Positions 1-13,300 of a stretch of 64,000 bases of DNA are shown here, in pieces. Source of the DNA: Trachythela sp. YZ-2020 (taxonomy: Eukaryota > Cnidaria > Anthozoa > Malacalcyonacea > Clavulariidae); contig JADLSH010000127.1 of NCBI GenBank assembly GCA_016169945.1, forward strand, positions 1,180,501-1,244,500, in the 5' to 3' direction. A model generated the notes under the pieces. It was not told the DNA's origin, did no database searches, and saw nothing but the letters and a program-made list of their open reading frames with translations. Position numbers and translations under genes: made by a program. Position 1 is the stretch's first letter. Every line of letters starts with the position of its first letter.

Positions 1-2090
1 TCCGGGGGAGCATGCACCCGGACCACTCTACAGTTTTCTTATCCTCCCATGCCACCCAACCAAACTAATGTTCCGCCGCCACTGCGAGACACAACCCAAC
101 CTCGTACCCAGGGCTTCTCGGCTGATGAGGCATTCATTCAACCTCGTACCCAGGGCTTTGTGCTTGTGCACAAGCGCAGAAATCCTGGGTACAAGGTCGT
201 GATGGGCTTCATAGTCTCCGAGAAGTCTCCGAGTATACGAAATTTGATAATTTTAATAACAGCAATGAAATTTGAAGGGAAATTTCGTGATTTTTGCAAC
301 GAAATTTAACGGGGAAAAATGAAATTTAACGCTCGAAGAAGGATATTTCACTTACGACTTGTGGAAGCACTTGGATGCATTCTTTATGCTAAAAGCATTT
401 GTTACGACAACGACTGAATCTGACAGTACTATACGACAGTAATAACGCTCCGAGTGGGAGTTGAAGCCAGAATTTTCGAAATGGCTGAGCGAAAGTGATT
501 CAAAGGAAAATTTTGCGTTTTACAAAGTTTGTCGATGTCAAATTCAAACTCGTTTGGTTACAATTCGCCTACATGAAAAAAGTGCGAAACACTTACTTCA
601 TTAATGAGCAGTATGTCGGGTAGCTCGAAGATACATAATTAACATAAAACTATTGTCGAAATTCAAAATATATCATTGCTCATCAGGAGTTTTCATATCA
701 GTATTTTAATCTTGTACTTATCCTTGCATTCTTCACAATACTATTAACAAGATCTTTTTGGACGCCACGAAAAGAGTTTGAAAGTGTGCTTAAATTATTC
801 TTTGATCTCATTATACATTTGTTTAAAAAGGAGTAAAACAGTAACACGTGTTTGAGAAGTAAAAAATGAAAGTGTGCTTAAATTATTCTTTGATGGTTCG
901 ATGCATTTTGTTACAGGGTAAAAAAAAACACATTAACACGTGTTTGGTAAAAAATAATCCAATCAGGTTCAGCAGTGCCTGGAGCAGGTCCATTTACTAA
1001 ATTAACAAAATTGGATGAAAAAAACTCCAATCACACTGCAGCTGACGCTCGACCACACAAAATTTGATGATTTTTATCACGATGGTTTTTCTCTAATCCA
1101 AGAAAACTGGACCTATTCAATACCAAATCCCTCAGAATTTGAAATTGCAATGGTCAGTTTTGTCTTCAACTGCTGTCTTGTCTTGTACAGTGGGAGACAA
1201 AACGGATTAAAGTTTTTATTGAGCATTTATTCATTTTATTGAGCCAAGATTTAGCATTAAATATACAGTAAAACATGCAATAGTCAGTTTTGTCTTCAAC
1301 TGCCGTCTTGTCTGGTTCACCCACAAATGTCACAAGTCTCCTCTTTTGTAGAATATCTGGAAAATGACAGAAAGGAATGAACAATGAAACTGATTGACCG
1401 TGAAAGAAAAGAGAGGAAGAATGGAACGAAAAAGGAAAGAATCGGGAAACAAAAGGAATGACAAAAAAAGCAAAAAGAAGAAGGAAAGATTGAAGGAGGT
1501 TAAAAGAAATAAGAATGAAAAAATAACGAACGAACGAACGAAAAAATGGAAAGGTCAATCAATTTACAGTTTTAATATACAAGGATCGATATAGCTCCCT
1601 TTCAAAAACTTCTGATTTATAGATTATCAAAGCATTAGTTCACTACCTCATTTAGACACTAACAAATTATCTCTTCGAACCCGACGATTCAAGAATAACA
1701 TGCTGACGACAGATGGCTCTGAAATTGAAAATATATCTATGTAAACATTTCGTCGAGGACAGGGTATTGTTACTTGATGGGTGACAACCCAGCTCTGACT
1801 TGATGTCCCTGAAAAGTCATGTAAGTAGAGTTGTGATTGGTTCTCTCCTGTGCTTCTAGGGTTTTTCTCCGGAAACAAAAAAAAACATACAAGGCATTGA
1901 ATGTGTGACAAGTTTATCAATATACTGCTAAAATATACAATAACTCACCCATTTCTATACTTTCAGTACGTTGTCGTACTCCTTCGTGAGATCAATGTTC
2001 TTCAGGATGTCAATATACATGCACGTGTAAGACACGATTGGTTTGTTGTTTAATCAGTTAGATGCATCTAAAAGAATAAAAATATACCCT
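1..2090. other. Intergenic region with small foldback and tandem repeats
   Basis: I find no convincing gene here. A short inverted repeat lies at about 138-202: an arm reading CCTCGTACCCAGGG is answered by CCTGGGTACAAGG. A copy of the same CCTCGTACCCAGGG motif sits just upstream at about 100. A direct duplication of GAAAGTGTGCTTAAATTATT occurs near 780 and 868. Around 1745-1880 a fragment on the plus strand (ending GGGTTTTTCTCCGG) matches the SINE-C copy at 31600-31840. The ORFs here are short, low-complexity and lack splice-site support. Confidence 0.6.
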
Positions 2091-2093
2091 CCC

Positions 2094-2995
2094 AGCAGAA
2101 AGCCCCACAATTCCTGGAGATTCCACTGATTGCATCTGAAAACACAGGCACCCGAAGTCTCAGCAACAATCAATGCAATTTTCAAAATGAAAACAAGCTA
2201 CCCAGATTCACAGGTGACGTAAAACCTTATGCAATCTTCAAAGCCAACTTCAAGCATACTGTCGAAGCAAGATATGTAAAACGGGATGCGATTACAATTT
2301 TGAGACCGAGCCTCCAAGGGAAGCTACTGGATATGATCAAAGGGATAGGTCCTTATTATGATGCAGCCTTGCAGATATGATACACCGGACATTTTCACAA
2401 TTATGCCTATCAAATCAAAGAGAAAATATCGATTTTGCGACTTGGTTTATTAAAAGAAGGTTAGTAAGAGGTTGGTTGAATGGGGTCGGCCGCATGGACA
2501 ACAACCATATGCTAGGCAAAATGGCAAAATGAAATCTCGGATGAGCGATGAGCCAGCGAGTAGGCCCTGCAAAACCCAAAAAAAAGGTTGGCAGCATAAA
2601 AAAAAAGGAGAATCCTAAGTGTTGCATTTATGCACAAATCATCTACCTGAGACTGATCAATGCCATAAATTCCCAGCTACGAATGCCACTGAACGCCTGA
2701 ACTGTGTGAACGATAATCATGCACGCTTTAGTGGTTTGAAGATGGCTGGACGTGGTCATAATGTCTCCACCTGTTCTCGTAGACGACAATGTCATGAAAA
2801 GGTCAATGGCCAACAGTGTAAATTCTATCATCACCCGCATCTCCATGGTGCTAATACATCAGTAATTTCTTCAGTCACAATAAAAGGAGAAGCGCTCCGG
2901 CCAACATTTACTGCTGAGTTTATTGCTTCTCGGAATGTTGGGGGAAAACCAAGTCAGTCTAATAAGAGCATCGAAAGCTGAAGAAGAGCTTGGTC
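2094..2995 (+). mobile_element. Degraded BEL/Pao-like retrotransposon fragment (gag to protease)
   Basis: Broken reading frames resemble the middle of a BEL/Pao gag polyprotein. The DUF1759-like stretch (about 2220-2450) is followed by a zinc-knuckle region near 2619-2850 with Cys and His spacing such as QCHKF, CSRRRQC and CKFYHH, and then by the start of an aspartic-protease segment near 2940-3000. Frameshifts and stops interrupt it, so it cannot be active. The same gag block reappears at 5880-6955, and a gag N-terminal fragment follows directly at about 3048. I saw no LTRs, reverse transcriptase or integrase in the window. Family assignment rests on remembered similarity to metazoan BEL/Pao elements. 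Confidence 0.7.
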
Positions 2996-3047
2996 TTAAG
3001 GGAAAAGATGTCACAATTACCATTGCAAAGGTCAGTTGGAGGTGAAG

Positions 3048-3512
3048 AAGAGTAACTAGCTACCAAAGTCTCTGGAAACCGCTCAACTGAAGAGGTAAGA
3101 AAGTCGCTTAATCTTCAGATCTTACTTCAGAAGCATGAGCAGCTAAAACTACTTATTGAGGACGAGAAACAATTTGAGGATGAGGAAAAATGGCTTGTTG
3201 ATGTTCAAGAAACATTTCTTCGGTTAAAAATTGATACAGATGATTATATACAACAACAAAGGAGTACAAAGAATAAGCAGGGGATTCAGGGGCCTGGGGC
3301 AGACCCGGAAGTAAGTCCCATTGAAAGTGCTACAACATCAAATACAATTGAAACAGCATCAAATATAGAGGAAAACAATTAAAATATACCCCCAAGGCCA
3401 GAGAGCCCCACATCTCCACCTGGAATTCCACCGATTGCATCTGAAAACACAGCACCCCAAGCACAAGCAACAATGCAATTTTCAAATGGAAAACCCCAAG
3501 CTACCCAGATAT
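3048..3512 (+). mobile_element. Degraded BEL/Pao-like gag N-terminal fragment
   Basis: This stretch is nearly identical in DNA to 5985-6420 but has frame-breaking differences. It encodes a charged, helical gag N-terminus (motifs KHEQLKLLIEDEKQ and EEKWLVDVQETF). It lies immediately downstream of another fragment that ends in the protease region, so two partial copies sit head to tail. It ends near 3512, just before a SINE-D end and the TATA microsatellite. Confidence 0.65.
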
Positions 3513-3587
3513 ATTATACTTTAATGTACTTTACAAGATGTTCCCTTCTGCATCTCACTCGATTGAAATTAAGGTAGAAAGGTTTAC

Positions 3588-3655
3588 AGGTGGATGGATA
3601 TTTCGAGTAAAATAATATATACAATATTTTAGACCTGAACGGGAACGGTTTGCTC
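3588..3655 (-). mobile_element. SINE-D 3' end, minus orientation, left flank of the TATA array
   Basis: The minus strand reads GTTCAGGTCTAAAATATTGTATATA followed by a segment ending AAATATCCATCCACCTG. This is the same 3' block as the full SINE-D copies at 32450-32640 and 34320-34458. Its tRNA-like head is missing. A plus-orientation copy of the same end flanks the microsatellite at 5675-5735. Confidence 0.7.
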
Positions 3656-3705
3656 TAACTATATGTTGTCGAGCACTCTTTGCGTTTCGTAGACCTAAAC
3701 CTACA

Positions 3706-5690
3706 CGTAGTATATATAGTATATATAGTATATATAGTATATAAGTATATATAGTATATATAGTATATAAGTATATAAGTATATAAGTATATAAGTATAT
3801 AAGTATATAAGTATATAAGTATATAAGTATATAAGTATATAAGTATATAAGTATATAAGTATATGAGTATATAAGTATATGAGTATATAAGTATATAGTA
3901 TATAGTATATAGTATATAAGTATATAGTATATAAGTATATAGTATATAAGTATATAAGTATATAAGTATATAAGTATATAAGTATATAAGTATATAAGTA
4001 TATAAGTATATAAGTATATAAGTATATAAGTATATAAGTATATAAGTATATAAGTATATAAGTATATAAGTATATAGTATATATATAGTATATATATATA
4101 TATATATATATTCAAATAAGTAATACCTGTCATAACTTGCACGCTCAATATTTAACTAGGTTTAAGATATTTTGAAGGACAACCTTTTTTGTATATAGTA
4201 TATATATATAAGTATATATAAGTATATAAGTATATATAAGTATATAAGTATATATATATATATATAAGTATATATATATATAAGTATATATAGTAATAAG
4301 TATATATAGTAATAAGTATATATAGTAATAAGTATATAGTAATAAGTATATAGTAATAAGTATATAGTAATAAGTATATAGTATATAGTATATATATATA
4401 TATATAAGTATATATAAGTATATATAGTATATATAGTATATATAGTATATATAGTATATATAGTATATAGTATATATAGTATATATAGTATATATAGTAT
4501 ATATAGTATATATAGTATATATATATAAGTATATAAGTATATATATATATAAGTATATAGTATATAAGTATATAAGTATATAATTATGTAAGTATATAAG
4601 TATATATAGTATATAGTATTTAAGTATATAAGTATATAAGTATATAGTATATAAGTATATAAGTATATAAAGTATATATAAGTATATAAGTATATAAGTA
4701 TATTATATAGTATATAAGTATATAATATATAGTATATATAGTATATATAGTATATATAATTATATATAAGTATATATAGTATATAAGTATATATAGTATA
4801 TATATAGTATAAGTATATATATAAGTATATAAGTATATAAGTATATAAGAATATAGTATATATAAGTATATAAGTATATAGAGTATATAGGTATATAAGT
4901 ATATAAGTATATAAGTATAGTATATAGTATATAAGTATATAAGTATATAAGTATATAAGTATATAAGTATATAAGTATATAAGTATATAAGTATATAAAT
5001 TATATAGTATATAGTATATAAATTATATAGTATATAAGTATATATATATAAGATTATATAAGTATATAAAGTATATAAAGTATATAAAGTATATAAAGTA
5101 TATAAAGTATATAATATAAGTATATTAGTATATATAAATTATATAAGTATATAAGTATATATAAGTATATAAATTATATAAGTATATAAGTATATAAGTA
5201 TATATAAGTATATAAGTATATAAGTATATATAAGTATATAAGTATATAAAATTATATAAGTATATAAGTATATAAGTATATAAGTATATAAGTATATATA
5301 GTATATAAGTATATATAGTATATAAGTATATAAGTATATAAGTATATAAGTATATATAGTATATATAGTATATATAGTATATATAGTATATAAGTATATA
5401 AGTATATAAGTATATAAGTATATAAGTATATAAGTATATAAGTATATAAGTATATATAGTATATAAATAATATAAAGTATATAAGTATATAAGTATATAA
5501 GTATATAAGTATATAAGTATATAAGTATATAAGTATATAAGTATATAAGTATATAAGTATATAAGTATATAAGTATATAAGTATATAAGTATATAAGTAT
5601 ATAAGTATATAAGTATATAAGTATATAAGTATATATAGTATATAAGTATATAAGTAGGCTATATAAGTATATAGATAAAGTATTGTATAT
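3706..5690. repeat. About 2 kb TATA/AAGTATAT microsatellite
   Basis: An almost uninterrupted array of TATATAAG, TATATAG and TATATATA variants runs 3706-4113 and resumes 4190-5690. A short unique spacer near 4115-4190 separates the two blocks. Runs of the 8-mer AAGTATAT are locally homogenised, for example 5395-5450 and 5475-5635. The long open frames on the minus strand are translations of the repeat and are not genes. SINE-D ends in opposite orientations flank it. Confidence 0.95.
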
Positions 5691-5735
5691 ATTATTTCAC
5701 TTGAAATATCCATCCACCTAAACCTATAATGTACT
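5675..5735 (+). mobile_element. SINE-D 3' end, plus orientation, right flank of the TATA array
   Basis: The microsatellite runs straight into TATTGTATATATTATTTCAC and a segment ending GAAATATCCATCCACCT, the 3' block of SINE-D. Because SINE-D carries a TATATA-rich stretch just inside this end, the microsatellite probably expanded from it. Confidence 0.65.
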
Positions 5736-5879
5736 TTGTCTTTTAATTTGTATTTCGATCGAATAAAAACAAAAAAATATATCGATTTGGAAGTATTCTA
5801 TGCTGACCTGATACAACACAATTCGATTTCTCAAGATTGTTGTGATACTGTACTTTGGTTAATCTAATGTTTATTAACT

Positions 5880-6955
5880 ATGTGTGACACCGAAAATACG
5901 GCAGAAATCATTAAAAAAGCTAAAATTAAAAAGAGAAATAGGAAAGCTACCCTGACGTGTTTCGGAAAAACAAAAATATTGCAAGTTTCTGGAAACCGCT
6001 CAGCTGAAGTGGTAAGAAAGTCGCTTAATCTATATATATATAGGCTACAGGCGTGTTCAGATCTTACTTCAAAGCATGAGCACCTAAAACTACTTATTGA
6101 GGACGAGAAACAATTTGAAGATGAGGAAAAATGGCTTGTTGATGTTCAAGAAACGTTTCTTCGGTTAAAAATTGATACAGAGGATTATATACAACAACAT
6201 AAATGAGTACAAAGGATAAGCAGGGGATTCAGGGGCCTGAGACAGAGCCGGAAGTAAAAGTGCTACAACATCAAATACAATTGAAGCAGCATCAAATACA
6301 GAGGAAAACAATCAAAATATACCCCCAGGCCAGAGAGCCCCACATCTCCACCTGGAATTCCACCGATCTGAAAACACAGTACCCCAAGCACCAGCAACAA
6401 TGAATGCGATTTTCAAATGGAAAACCCCAAGCTACCCAGATTCACAGACGTAAAACTTATGCAATCTTCAAAGCCAACTTCAAGCATACTGTCGAAGCAA
6501 GATATGTAAAACGGGATGCGATTATAATTTTAAGACCGAGCCTCCAAGGGAAACTGCTGGATATGATCAAAGGGATAGGTCATTATTATGATGCAGCCTG
6601 GGAATACTTAAATTTAGTATATGGTGACCCACGGTTTATGGCAGATATGATAACACCGGACATTTCACAATTTATGCCTATCAAAGAAGTGAGGAATATC
6701 GATTTTGCGACTTGGTGCATTTAGTACGAAAAAGTTTTAATAGGTTGAATGAATTCGACGCGAAAACGACATGGACAACAACAACCATATGCTTGCACTG
6801 GTCAAACAGAAAATGTTTTCAGATGACCTTGAAAGTACAAAGAGCGAAGCCACCTTGGTAAATATGATTTCTTGGATCACTAGCAAAATGAAATCTCGGA
6901 TGAGAGCAAGCGCACAATTAAGAAGCACCCGGCACAACCCAAAGGGAAAAGTTGG
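5880..6955 (+). mobile_element. BEL/Pao-like gag fragment, longest copy
   Basis: Overlapping frames give the gag N-terminus (5880-6205), a proline/glutamine-rich linker (6203-6403) and a DUF1759-like domain (6404-6950) with motifs AIFKANFKHTVEARYVKRDA, YDAAWEYLNLVYGDP and ESTKSEATL. At least three frame changes and stops separate them, so it is a pseudogene. Compared with the copy at 2094-2995, similarity ends near 6950, where a ~153-bp tandem array takes over and replaces the zinc-knuckle region. Confidence 0.75.
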
Positions 6956-8480
6956 CCGCAAGCGGACGATCCACTGGTTGGAAGGAGCTTACAGCAGTTT
7001 ATTTTGCAGGACAGATCAGAAAGATCAACCTGAAGTGACTTGGAAAAGTGAATGACAGTTTGGCTCAGTTATTCCTGGTCGTGTTAAACAAACAGAGATT
7101 GCTCTATGCCCGCAAGCGGACGATCCAATGGTTGGAAGGAGCTTTCTGCAGTTTATTTTGCAGGACCGGCGAGAAAGATCAACCTGAAGTGAATTGGAAA
7201 AGTGAATGACAGTTTGGCTCAGTTATTCCTGGTCGTGTTAAACAAACAGAGATTGCTCTATGCCCAAGCGGGCGATCCAATGGTTGGAAGGAGCTTTCCG
7301 CAGTTTATTTTGCAGGACCGGCGAGAAAGATCAACCTGAAGTGACTTGGAAAAGTGAATGACAGTTTGGCTCAGTTATTCCTGGTCGTGTTAAACAAACA
7401 GAGATTGCTCTATGCCCGCAAGCGGACGATCCAATGGTTGGAAGGAGCTTTCCGCAGTTTATTTTGCAGGACCGGCGAGAAAGATCAACCTGAAGTGAAT
7501 TGGAAAAGTGAATGACAGTTTGGCTCAGTTATTCCTGGTCGTGTTAAACAAACAGAGATTGCTCTATGCCATAGCGGACGATCCAATGGTTGGAAGGAGC
7601 TTTCCGCAGTTTATTTTGCAGGACCGGCGAGAAAGATCAACCTGAAGTGAATTGGAAAAGTGAATGACAGTTTGGCTCAGTTATTCCTGGTCGTGTTAAA
7701 CAAACAGGATAGCTCTATGCCCGCAAGCGGACGATCCAATGGTTGGAAGGAGCTTTCCGCAGTTTATTTTGCAGGACCGGCGAAAGATCAACCTGAAGTG
7801 AATTGGAAAAGTGAATGACAGTTTGGCTCAGTTATTCCTGGTCGTGTTAAACAAACAGAGATTGCTCTATGCCATGGCGGACGATCCAATGGTTGGAAGG
7901 AGCTTTCCGCAGTTTATTTTGCAGGACCGTGAGAAAGATCAACCTGAAGTGAATTGGAAAAGTGAATGACAGTTTGGCTCAGTTATTCCTGGTCGTGTTA
8001 AACAAACAGATATTGCTCTATGCCATAGCGGACGATCCAATGGTTGGAAGGAGCTTTCGCAGTTTATTTTGCAGGACCGGCGAGAAAGATCAACCTGAAG
8101 TGAATTGGAAAAGTGAATGACAGTTTGGCTCAGTTATTCCTGGTCGTGTTAAACAAACAGGATAGCTCTATGCCCGCAAGCGGACGATCCAATGGTTGGA
8201 AGGAGCTTTCCGCAGTTTATTTTGCAGGACCGGCGAGAAAGATCAACCTGAAGTGACTTGGAAAAGTGAATGACAGTTTGGCTCAGTTATTCCTGGTCGT
8301 GTTAAACAAACAGAGATTGCTCTATGCCCGCAAGCGGACGATCCAATGGTTGGAAGGAGCTTTCCGCAGTTTATTTTGCAGGACCGGCGAGAAAGATCAA
8401 CCTGAAGTGAATTGGAAAAGTGAATGACAGTTTGGCTCAGTTATTCCTGGTCGTGTTAAACAAACAGGATAGCTCTTATG
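6950..8480 (+). repeat. About 153-bp tandem repeat array, ~10 copies
   Basis: The marker AGCGGACGAT recurs near 6961, 7115, 7267, 7421, 7573, 7726, 7876, 8027, 8179 and 8332, giving a period of 150-154 bp. Two unit types partly alternate: one carries CCCGCAAGCGG, the other CCATAGCGG, with a GATAGCTC variant in some. Unit lengths are mostly not multiples of three and stops occur in each unit, so it is not coding. The first unit is fused to the end of the gag fragment. Confidence 0.92.
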
Positions 8481-8699
8481 CCCATCCCTGCCATGTAAAC
8501 CTGGAGTTATACATGGCTAACTACTACAAAAATCATTTGTACCTTACCCCAGCATAGCCTAGCCCCATTCGAAGATTGGCTACCATCATAAAATAGAATC
8601 TGCAGGCATGTTGCACCATACCAATCAGTTGTTGCCAAAAGTACCATAAAGAATGATAACAATTTGGTAATGGACAAAGAAAACCATGCAGTACCCTGT

Positions 8700-8717
8700 A
8701 TAAATGATATAATATAA

Positions 8718-8795
<78 letters not shown>

Positions 8796-9215
8796 GGTAA
8801 GTAAGTAAGTAAGTAATAAGTAGGTAAGTAAGTAATAAGTAAGTAAGTAAGCTAGTCAGGGGGGTGTGCTTATTATCCTTACTTGCAGCTGAGAGCTAAG
8901 CTGAATTGCAAAGGACACAGCTCAATGTGACCAAGTCAAAGGCTTTCCTAGGTGCATATGGCAGCCACCTTTTGCACACCACCATGGAGCACAGCTACGG
9001 TGGAAGGGCCAGTTTGGGGTTAAACCCAACCCACCCTGTCAACATTCCCTGTGGGAGGAAACCGGATTACCCGGAGAAAACCCATGACTTTCGGCAGAGC
9101 GTTGACGAACTCTTTTCACATAGCTATCATAAGTTGTCCCCAACGTGACTCAAACCCACAATATCAGAGGTGAAAGGCGTGTGCTCTGACGATTGCACCA
9201 CCTAACTGCCTAAGC
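8700..9215 (-). mobile_element. SINE-B copy with expanded TTAC/GTAA tail
   Basis: Read on the minus strand, a tRNA-like head begins near 9215 (GTGGTGCAATCGTCAGAGCA, then a box-B-like GGGTTTGAGTC). The core GGGTTTTCTCCGGGTAATCC and GGTTTCCTCCCACAGGGAA follows, then a body ending CTGCAAGTAAGGATAATAAG. The element ends in about 130 bp of TTAC repeats (GTAA on the plus strand, 8717-8850). The microsatellite is therefore the grown SINE tail and not an independent repeat. A related 5'-truncated copy is at 19680-19880. Confidence 0.8.
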
Positions 9216-9219
9216 CCCA

Positions 9220-10070
9220 TAAAGAAAGAATGGTGTCAAGTAAAAATATTTGCTGTTCATAGCATCAGTTTTTATGTAATATTTATGCATTTCTCTCTAT
9301 ATTTGATAAGGGTTTTTTCATAGCTGGCTTTATTGTTGACCAATAAAGGTACAAAAAAGTTTTTTGCATCTGGTAAGCAAGCAAAGTGGAGAAAAATATC
9401 AAGCTTTTTTAATCCAAAAAGAAACGAAAACAAATATTTGTGCAAAAACCAGGGGGGTGAAAGACGTTGTCGAAAGCTTTAATAGCATCGTGGTTTGCCA
9501 GTGGCAATTACCATGGACAAAAGGATTACATCTGGTTTAATAAAACACCCAAGTATTCTAAATGCATAAAACAAAAGTGGATGTGTTTTGTGCGGCAAAC
9601 TTACGGCTTGGCTCTGCCCACCGTAGTAACTATATACACCTTTTCCCAATGAGAATACTTGTCCCTAGAGTCATGCACAATGGCGCCCATAATTAGGAAA
9701 AGTGCCTTAATTGTTGAACATTACTCCTTCATGGGCAACTGTGGCATCATCATGAGCAGATACATGTATGCTTAGCGTACCTATTTTTTAGATATATCAT
9801 TCACTTTATACAAACACAGAAAATGTAATAGTCAAATATTATTTAGCTGTGTATTTATCACACATATTTGGCACAAACATAAATTTGACCCTTCCCTAAA
9901 CATTGCCGTTGGCAAATTGGAACATTTTAGAAAAATAGAAAGTATTAAATACCTCAGTCCAGTCTTTGAGTTGGTCTTTAAAAATCACTCAACAAAGCGA
10001 TTTTATCCTTGAGCTGACCATTGTCCTCGACTGCTTAATAATTCACCAATGGAAAGTATGCACGATTTGT
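9220..10070. other. AT-rich spacer, nothing recognised
   Basis: I see no supported gene, tandem repeat or known mobile-element end. The small ORFs have no splice sites or recognisable motifs. Confidence 0.5.
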
Positions 10071-10389
10071 CACAACATTAAACACGATATTCAAAACCAT
10101 ATTGGTCACAGATTCAATCACAACATAACACACCCCCGCTGTGAACAAACTCATTACCATCACTCAAACATTCCATAATAAATATAACAATTTCTCTCCT
10201 TTCTATAGATATAAAATATATCTGAATTCATTTGCTTCATGTTTTTAGACACAAAAGTCTAAAATAATTTAAAATATAACCAAGGAAGGCTATTTTATAC
10301 CAACGCTTCACCCCATTAAATAGAGTGAATAATTACACCAAGATATCAAGAACATTGTGTTAAAATCTTAAATTTCTCGGCCGCTATTC

Positions 10390-13300
10390 TATAGAATTTT
10401 TTTTAAACTTTCATACATTGCACACATTTACATGCTCTTTCCAAAGGTCAGTTACTCGCAAGTGGTGCCAACTTCAAAACGATTGAAATTTTGTCTCAAA
10501 CTGTACTCTATTAACGCATCGTCATCCATAAATAGTTAACACTAATTCAATACAGCGTGCAGTCAAGAACCATTTGTTAAATTATCATTTCCTACGCCGC
10601 TATTTAATAGGATTTTTTAAAACTTCAACATTTTCTACAAAATGATATGCCCTTTCCAACGGTTAGTTACTCGTAAGTGGTGCAGCCTTCAAAATAACCA
10701 AAATTCTGTCTCAAACTACACATTACCAGTGTGTGCACTACATAATTTACTTATTCCCGCGGTGAAAACCTGTGTGTTAATCTACAATTTTCTCAGCCGT
10801 TATTCTATAGGATTTTTTAAAACGTTCATATATTCTACAAAATTATTTGCCCTTCCAATGGTTAGTTAATCGTAAGTGGTGCAGGCTTCAAAATAACCAA
10901 AATTCTGTCTCAAACTATACTATATTTACGCAACATCACTCCTAATAGTTATCACTAATTCAATACAGCGCGCGGTCAATAAACATTTGTTAAGTTATAA
11001 TTTTTTCTGCCGCTATTCTATAGGATTTTTTAAAACTTACATATATTCTACACAATTATATGTTCTTTCCAACGGTTAGTTAATCGTATGTGGTGTAGGC
11101 TTCAAAATAACCAAAATTCTGTCTCAAACTGTACTGCGCACACTATATAATTCCCTTATTCCCGCGGTCAATACCTGTGTGTTAATCTACAATTTTCTCA
11201 GCCGTTATTCTATTGGATTTTTGAAAACTTACATAATTATATTCTACAAAATGATATGCTAGCTCTTTCCAACGGTTAGTTAATCATGAGTGGTGCAGAC
11301 TTAAAAATAACCAAAATCTTGTCTCAAACTATACCTTATTAGCACTGCACGCACTATATAATTCAATACATCCCAAGGTCAAGAACCATTTGTTAAACTA
11401 CAATTTTCTCAGCCACTATTCTATAGGATTTTTTAAACTTACATATATTCTACAAAATGATATGCTCTTTCCAACGGTTAGTTAATCGTAAGCGGTGCAG
11501 GCTTCAAAATAACCAAAATTTTGTCTCAAACTATACTATATTTACGTGTTATCACTCCTAATAGTTATCACCAATTAAATACAGCGCGCGGTCAATAAAC
11601 ATTTGTTAAGTTATAATTTTTTCTGCCGCTATTCTATAGGATTTTTTAAAACTTACATATATTCTACACAATTATATGTTCTTTCCAACGGTTAGTTAAT
11701 CGTAAGTGGTGTAGGCTTCAAAATAACCAAAATTCTGTCTCAAACTGTACTGCGCACACTATATAATTCCCTTATTCCCGCGGTCAATACCTGTGTGTTA
11801 ATCTACAATTTTCTCAGCCGTTATTCTATTGGATTTTTGAAAACTTACATAATTATATTCTACAAAATGATATGCTAGCTCTTTCCAACGGTTAGTTAAT
11901 CATGAGTGGTGCAGACTTAAAAATAACCAAAATCTTGTCTCAAACTATACCTTATTAGCACTGCACGCACTATATAATTCAATACATCCCAAGGTCAAGA
12001 ACCATTTGTTAAACTACAATTTTCTCAGCCACTATTCTATAGGATTTTTTAAACTTACATATATTCTACAAAATGATATGCTCTTTCCAACGGTTAGTTA
12101 ATCGTGTGCAGGCTTCAAAATAACCAAAATTTTGTCTCAAACTATACTATATTTACGTGTTATCACTCCTAATAGTTATCACCAATTAAATACAGCGCGC
12201 GGTCAATAAACATTTGTTAAGTTATAATTTTTTCTGCCGCTATTCTATAGGATTTTTTAAAACTTACATATATTCTACACAATTATATGTTCTTTCCAAC
12301 GGTTAGTTAATCGTAAGTGGTGTAGGCTTCAAAATAACCAAAATTCTGTCTCAAACTGTACTGCTTTACTATATAATTCCCTTATTCCCGCGGTCAATAC
12401 CTGTGTGTTAATCTACAATTTTCTCAGCCGTTATTCTATTGGATTTTTGAAAACTTACATAATTATATTCTACAAAATGATATGCTAGCTCTTTCCAACG
12501 GTTAGTTAATCATGAGTGGTGCAGACTTAAAAATAACCAAAATCTTGTCTCAAACTATACCTTATTAGCACTGCACGCACTATATAATTCAATACATCCC
12601 AAGGTCAAGAACCATTTGTTAAACTACAATTTTCTCAGCCACTATTCTATAGGATTTTTTAAACTTACATATATTCTACAAAATGATATGCTCTTTCCAA
12701 CGGTTAGTTAATCGTAAGCGGTGCAGGCTTCAAAATAACCAAAATTTTGTCTCAAACTATACTATATTTACGTGTTATCACTCCTAATAGTTATCACCAA
12801 TTAAATACAGCGCGCAGTCAATAAACATTTGTTAAGTTATAATTTTTTCTGCCGTTATTCTATAGGATTTTTTAAAACTTACATATATTCTACACAATTA
12901 TATGTTCTTTCCAACGGTTAGTTAATCGTATGTGGTGTAGGCTTCAAAATAACCAAAATTCTGTCTCAAACTGTACTGGTCACACTATATAATTCCCTTA
13001 TTCCCGCGGTCAATACCTGTGTGTTAATCTACAATTTTCTCAGCCGTTATTCTATTGGATTTTTGAAAACTTACATAATTATATTCTACAAAATGATATG
13101 CTAGCTCTTTCCAACGGTTAGTTAATCATGAGTGGTGCAGACTTAAAAATAACCAAAATCTTGTCTCAAACTATACCTTATTAGCACTGCACGCACTATA
13201 TAATTCAATACATCCCAAGGTCAAGAACCATTTGTTAAACTACAATTTTCTCAGCCACTATTCTATAGGATTTTTTAAACTTACATATATTCTACAAAAT

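Noticed and set aside
3706..5690. CRISPR-like or telomere-like array
   Set aside because: No regular repeat-spacer pattern and no telomere motif; it is a simple-sequence array.
3555..5713. Long minus-strand ORFs rich in YTYILIYL
   Set aside because: Pure translation of the TATA/AAGTATAT microsatellite.
6950..8480. CRISPR array
   Set aside because: Units are contiguous ~153-bp tandem repeats with no unique spacers, in an animal genome.
8906..9148. 80-aa plus-strand ORF
   Set aside because: Antisense translation of a SINE-B copy.
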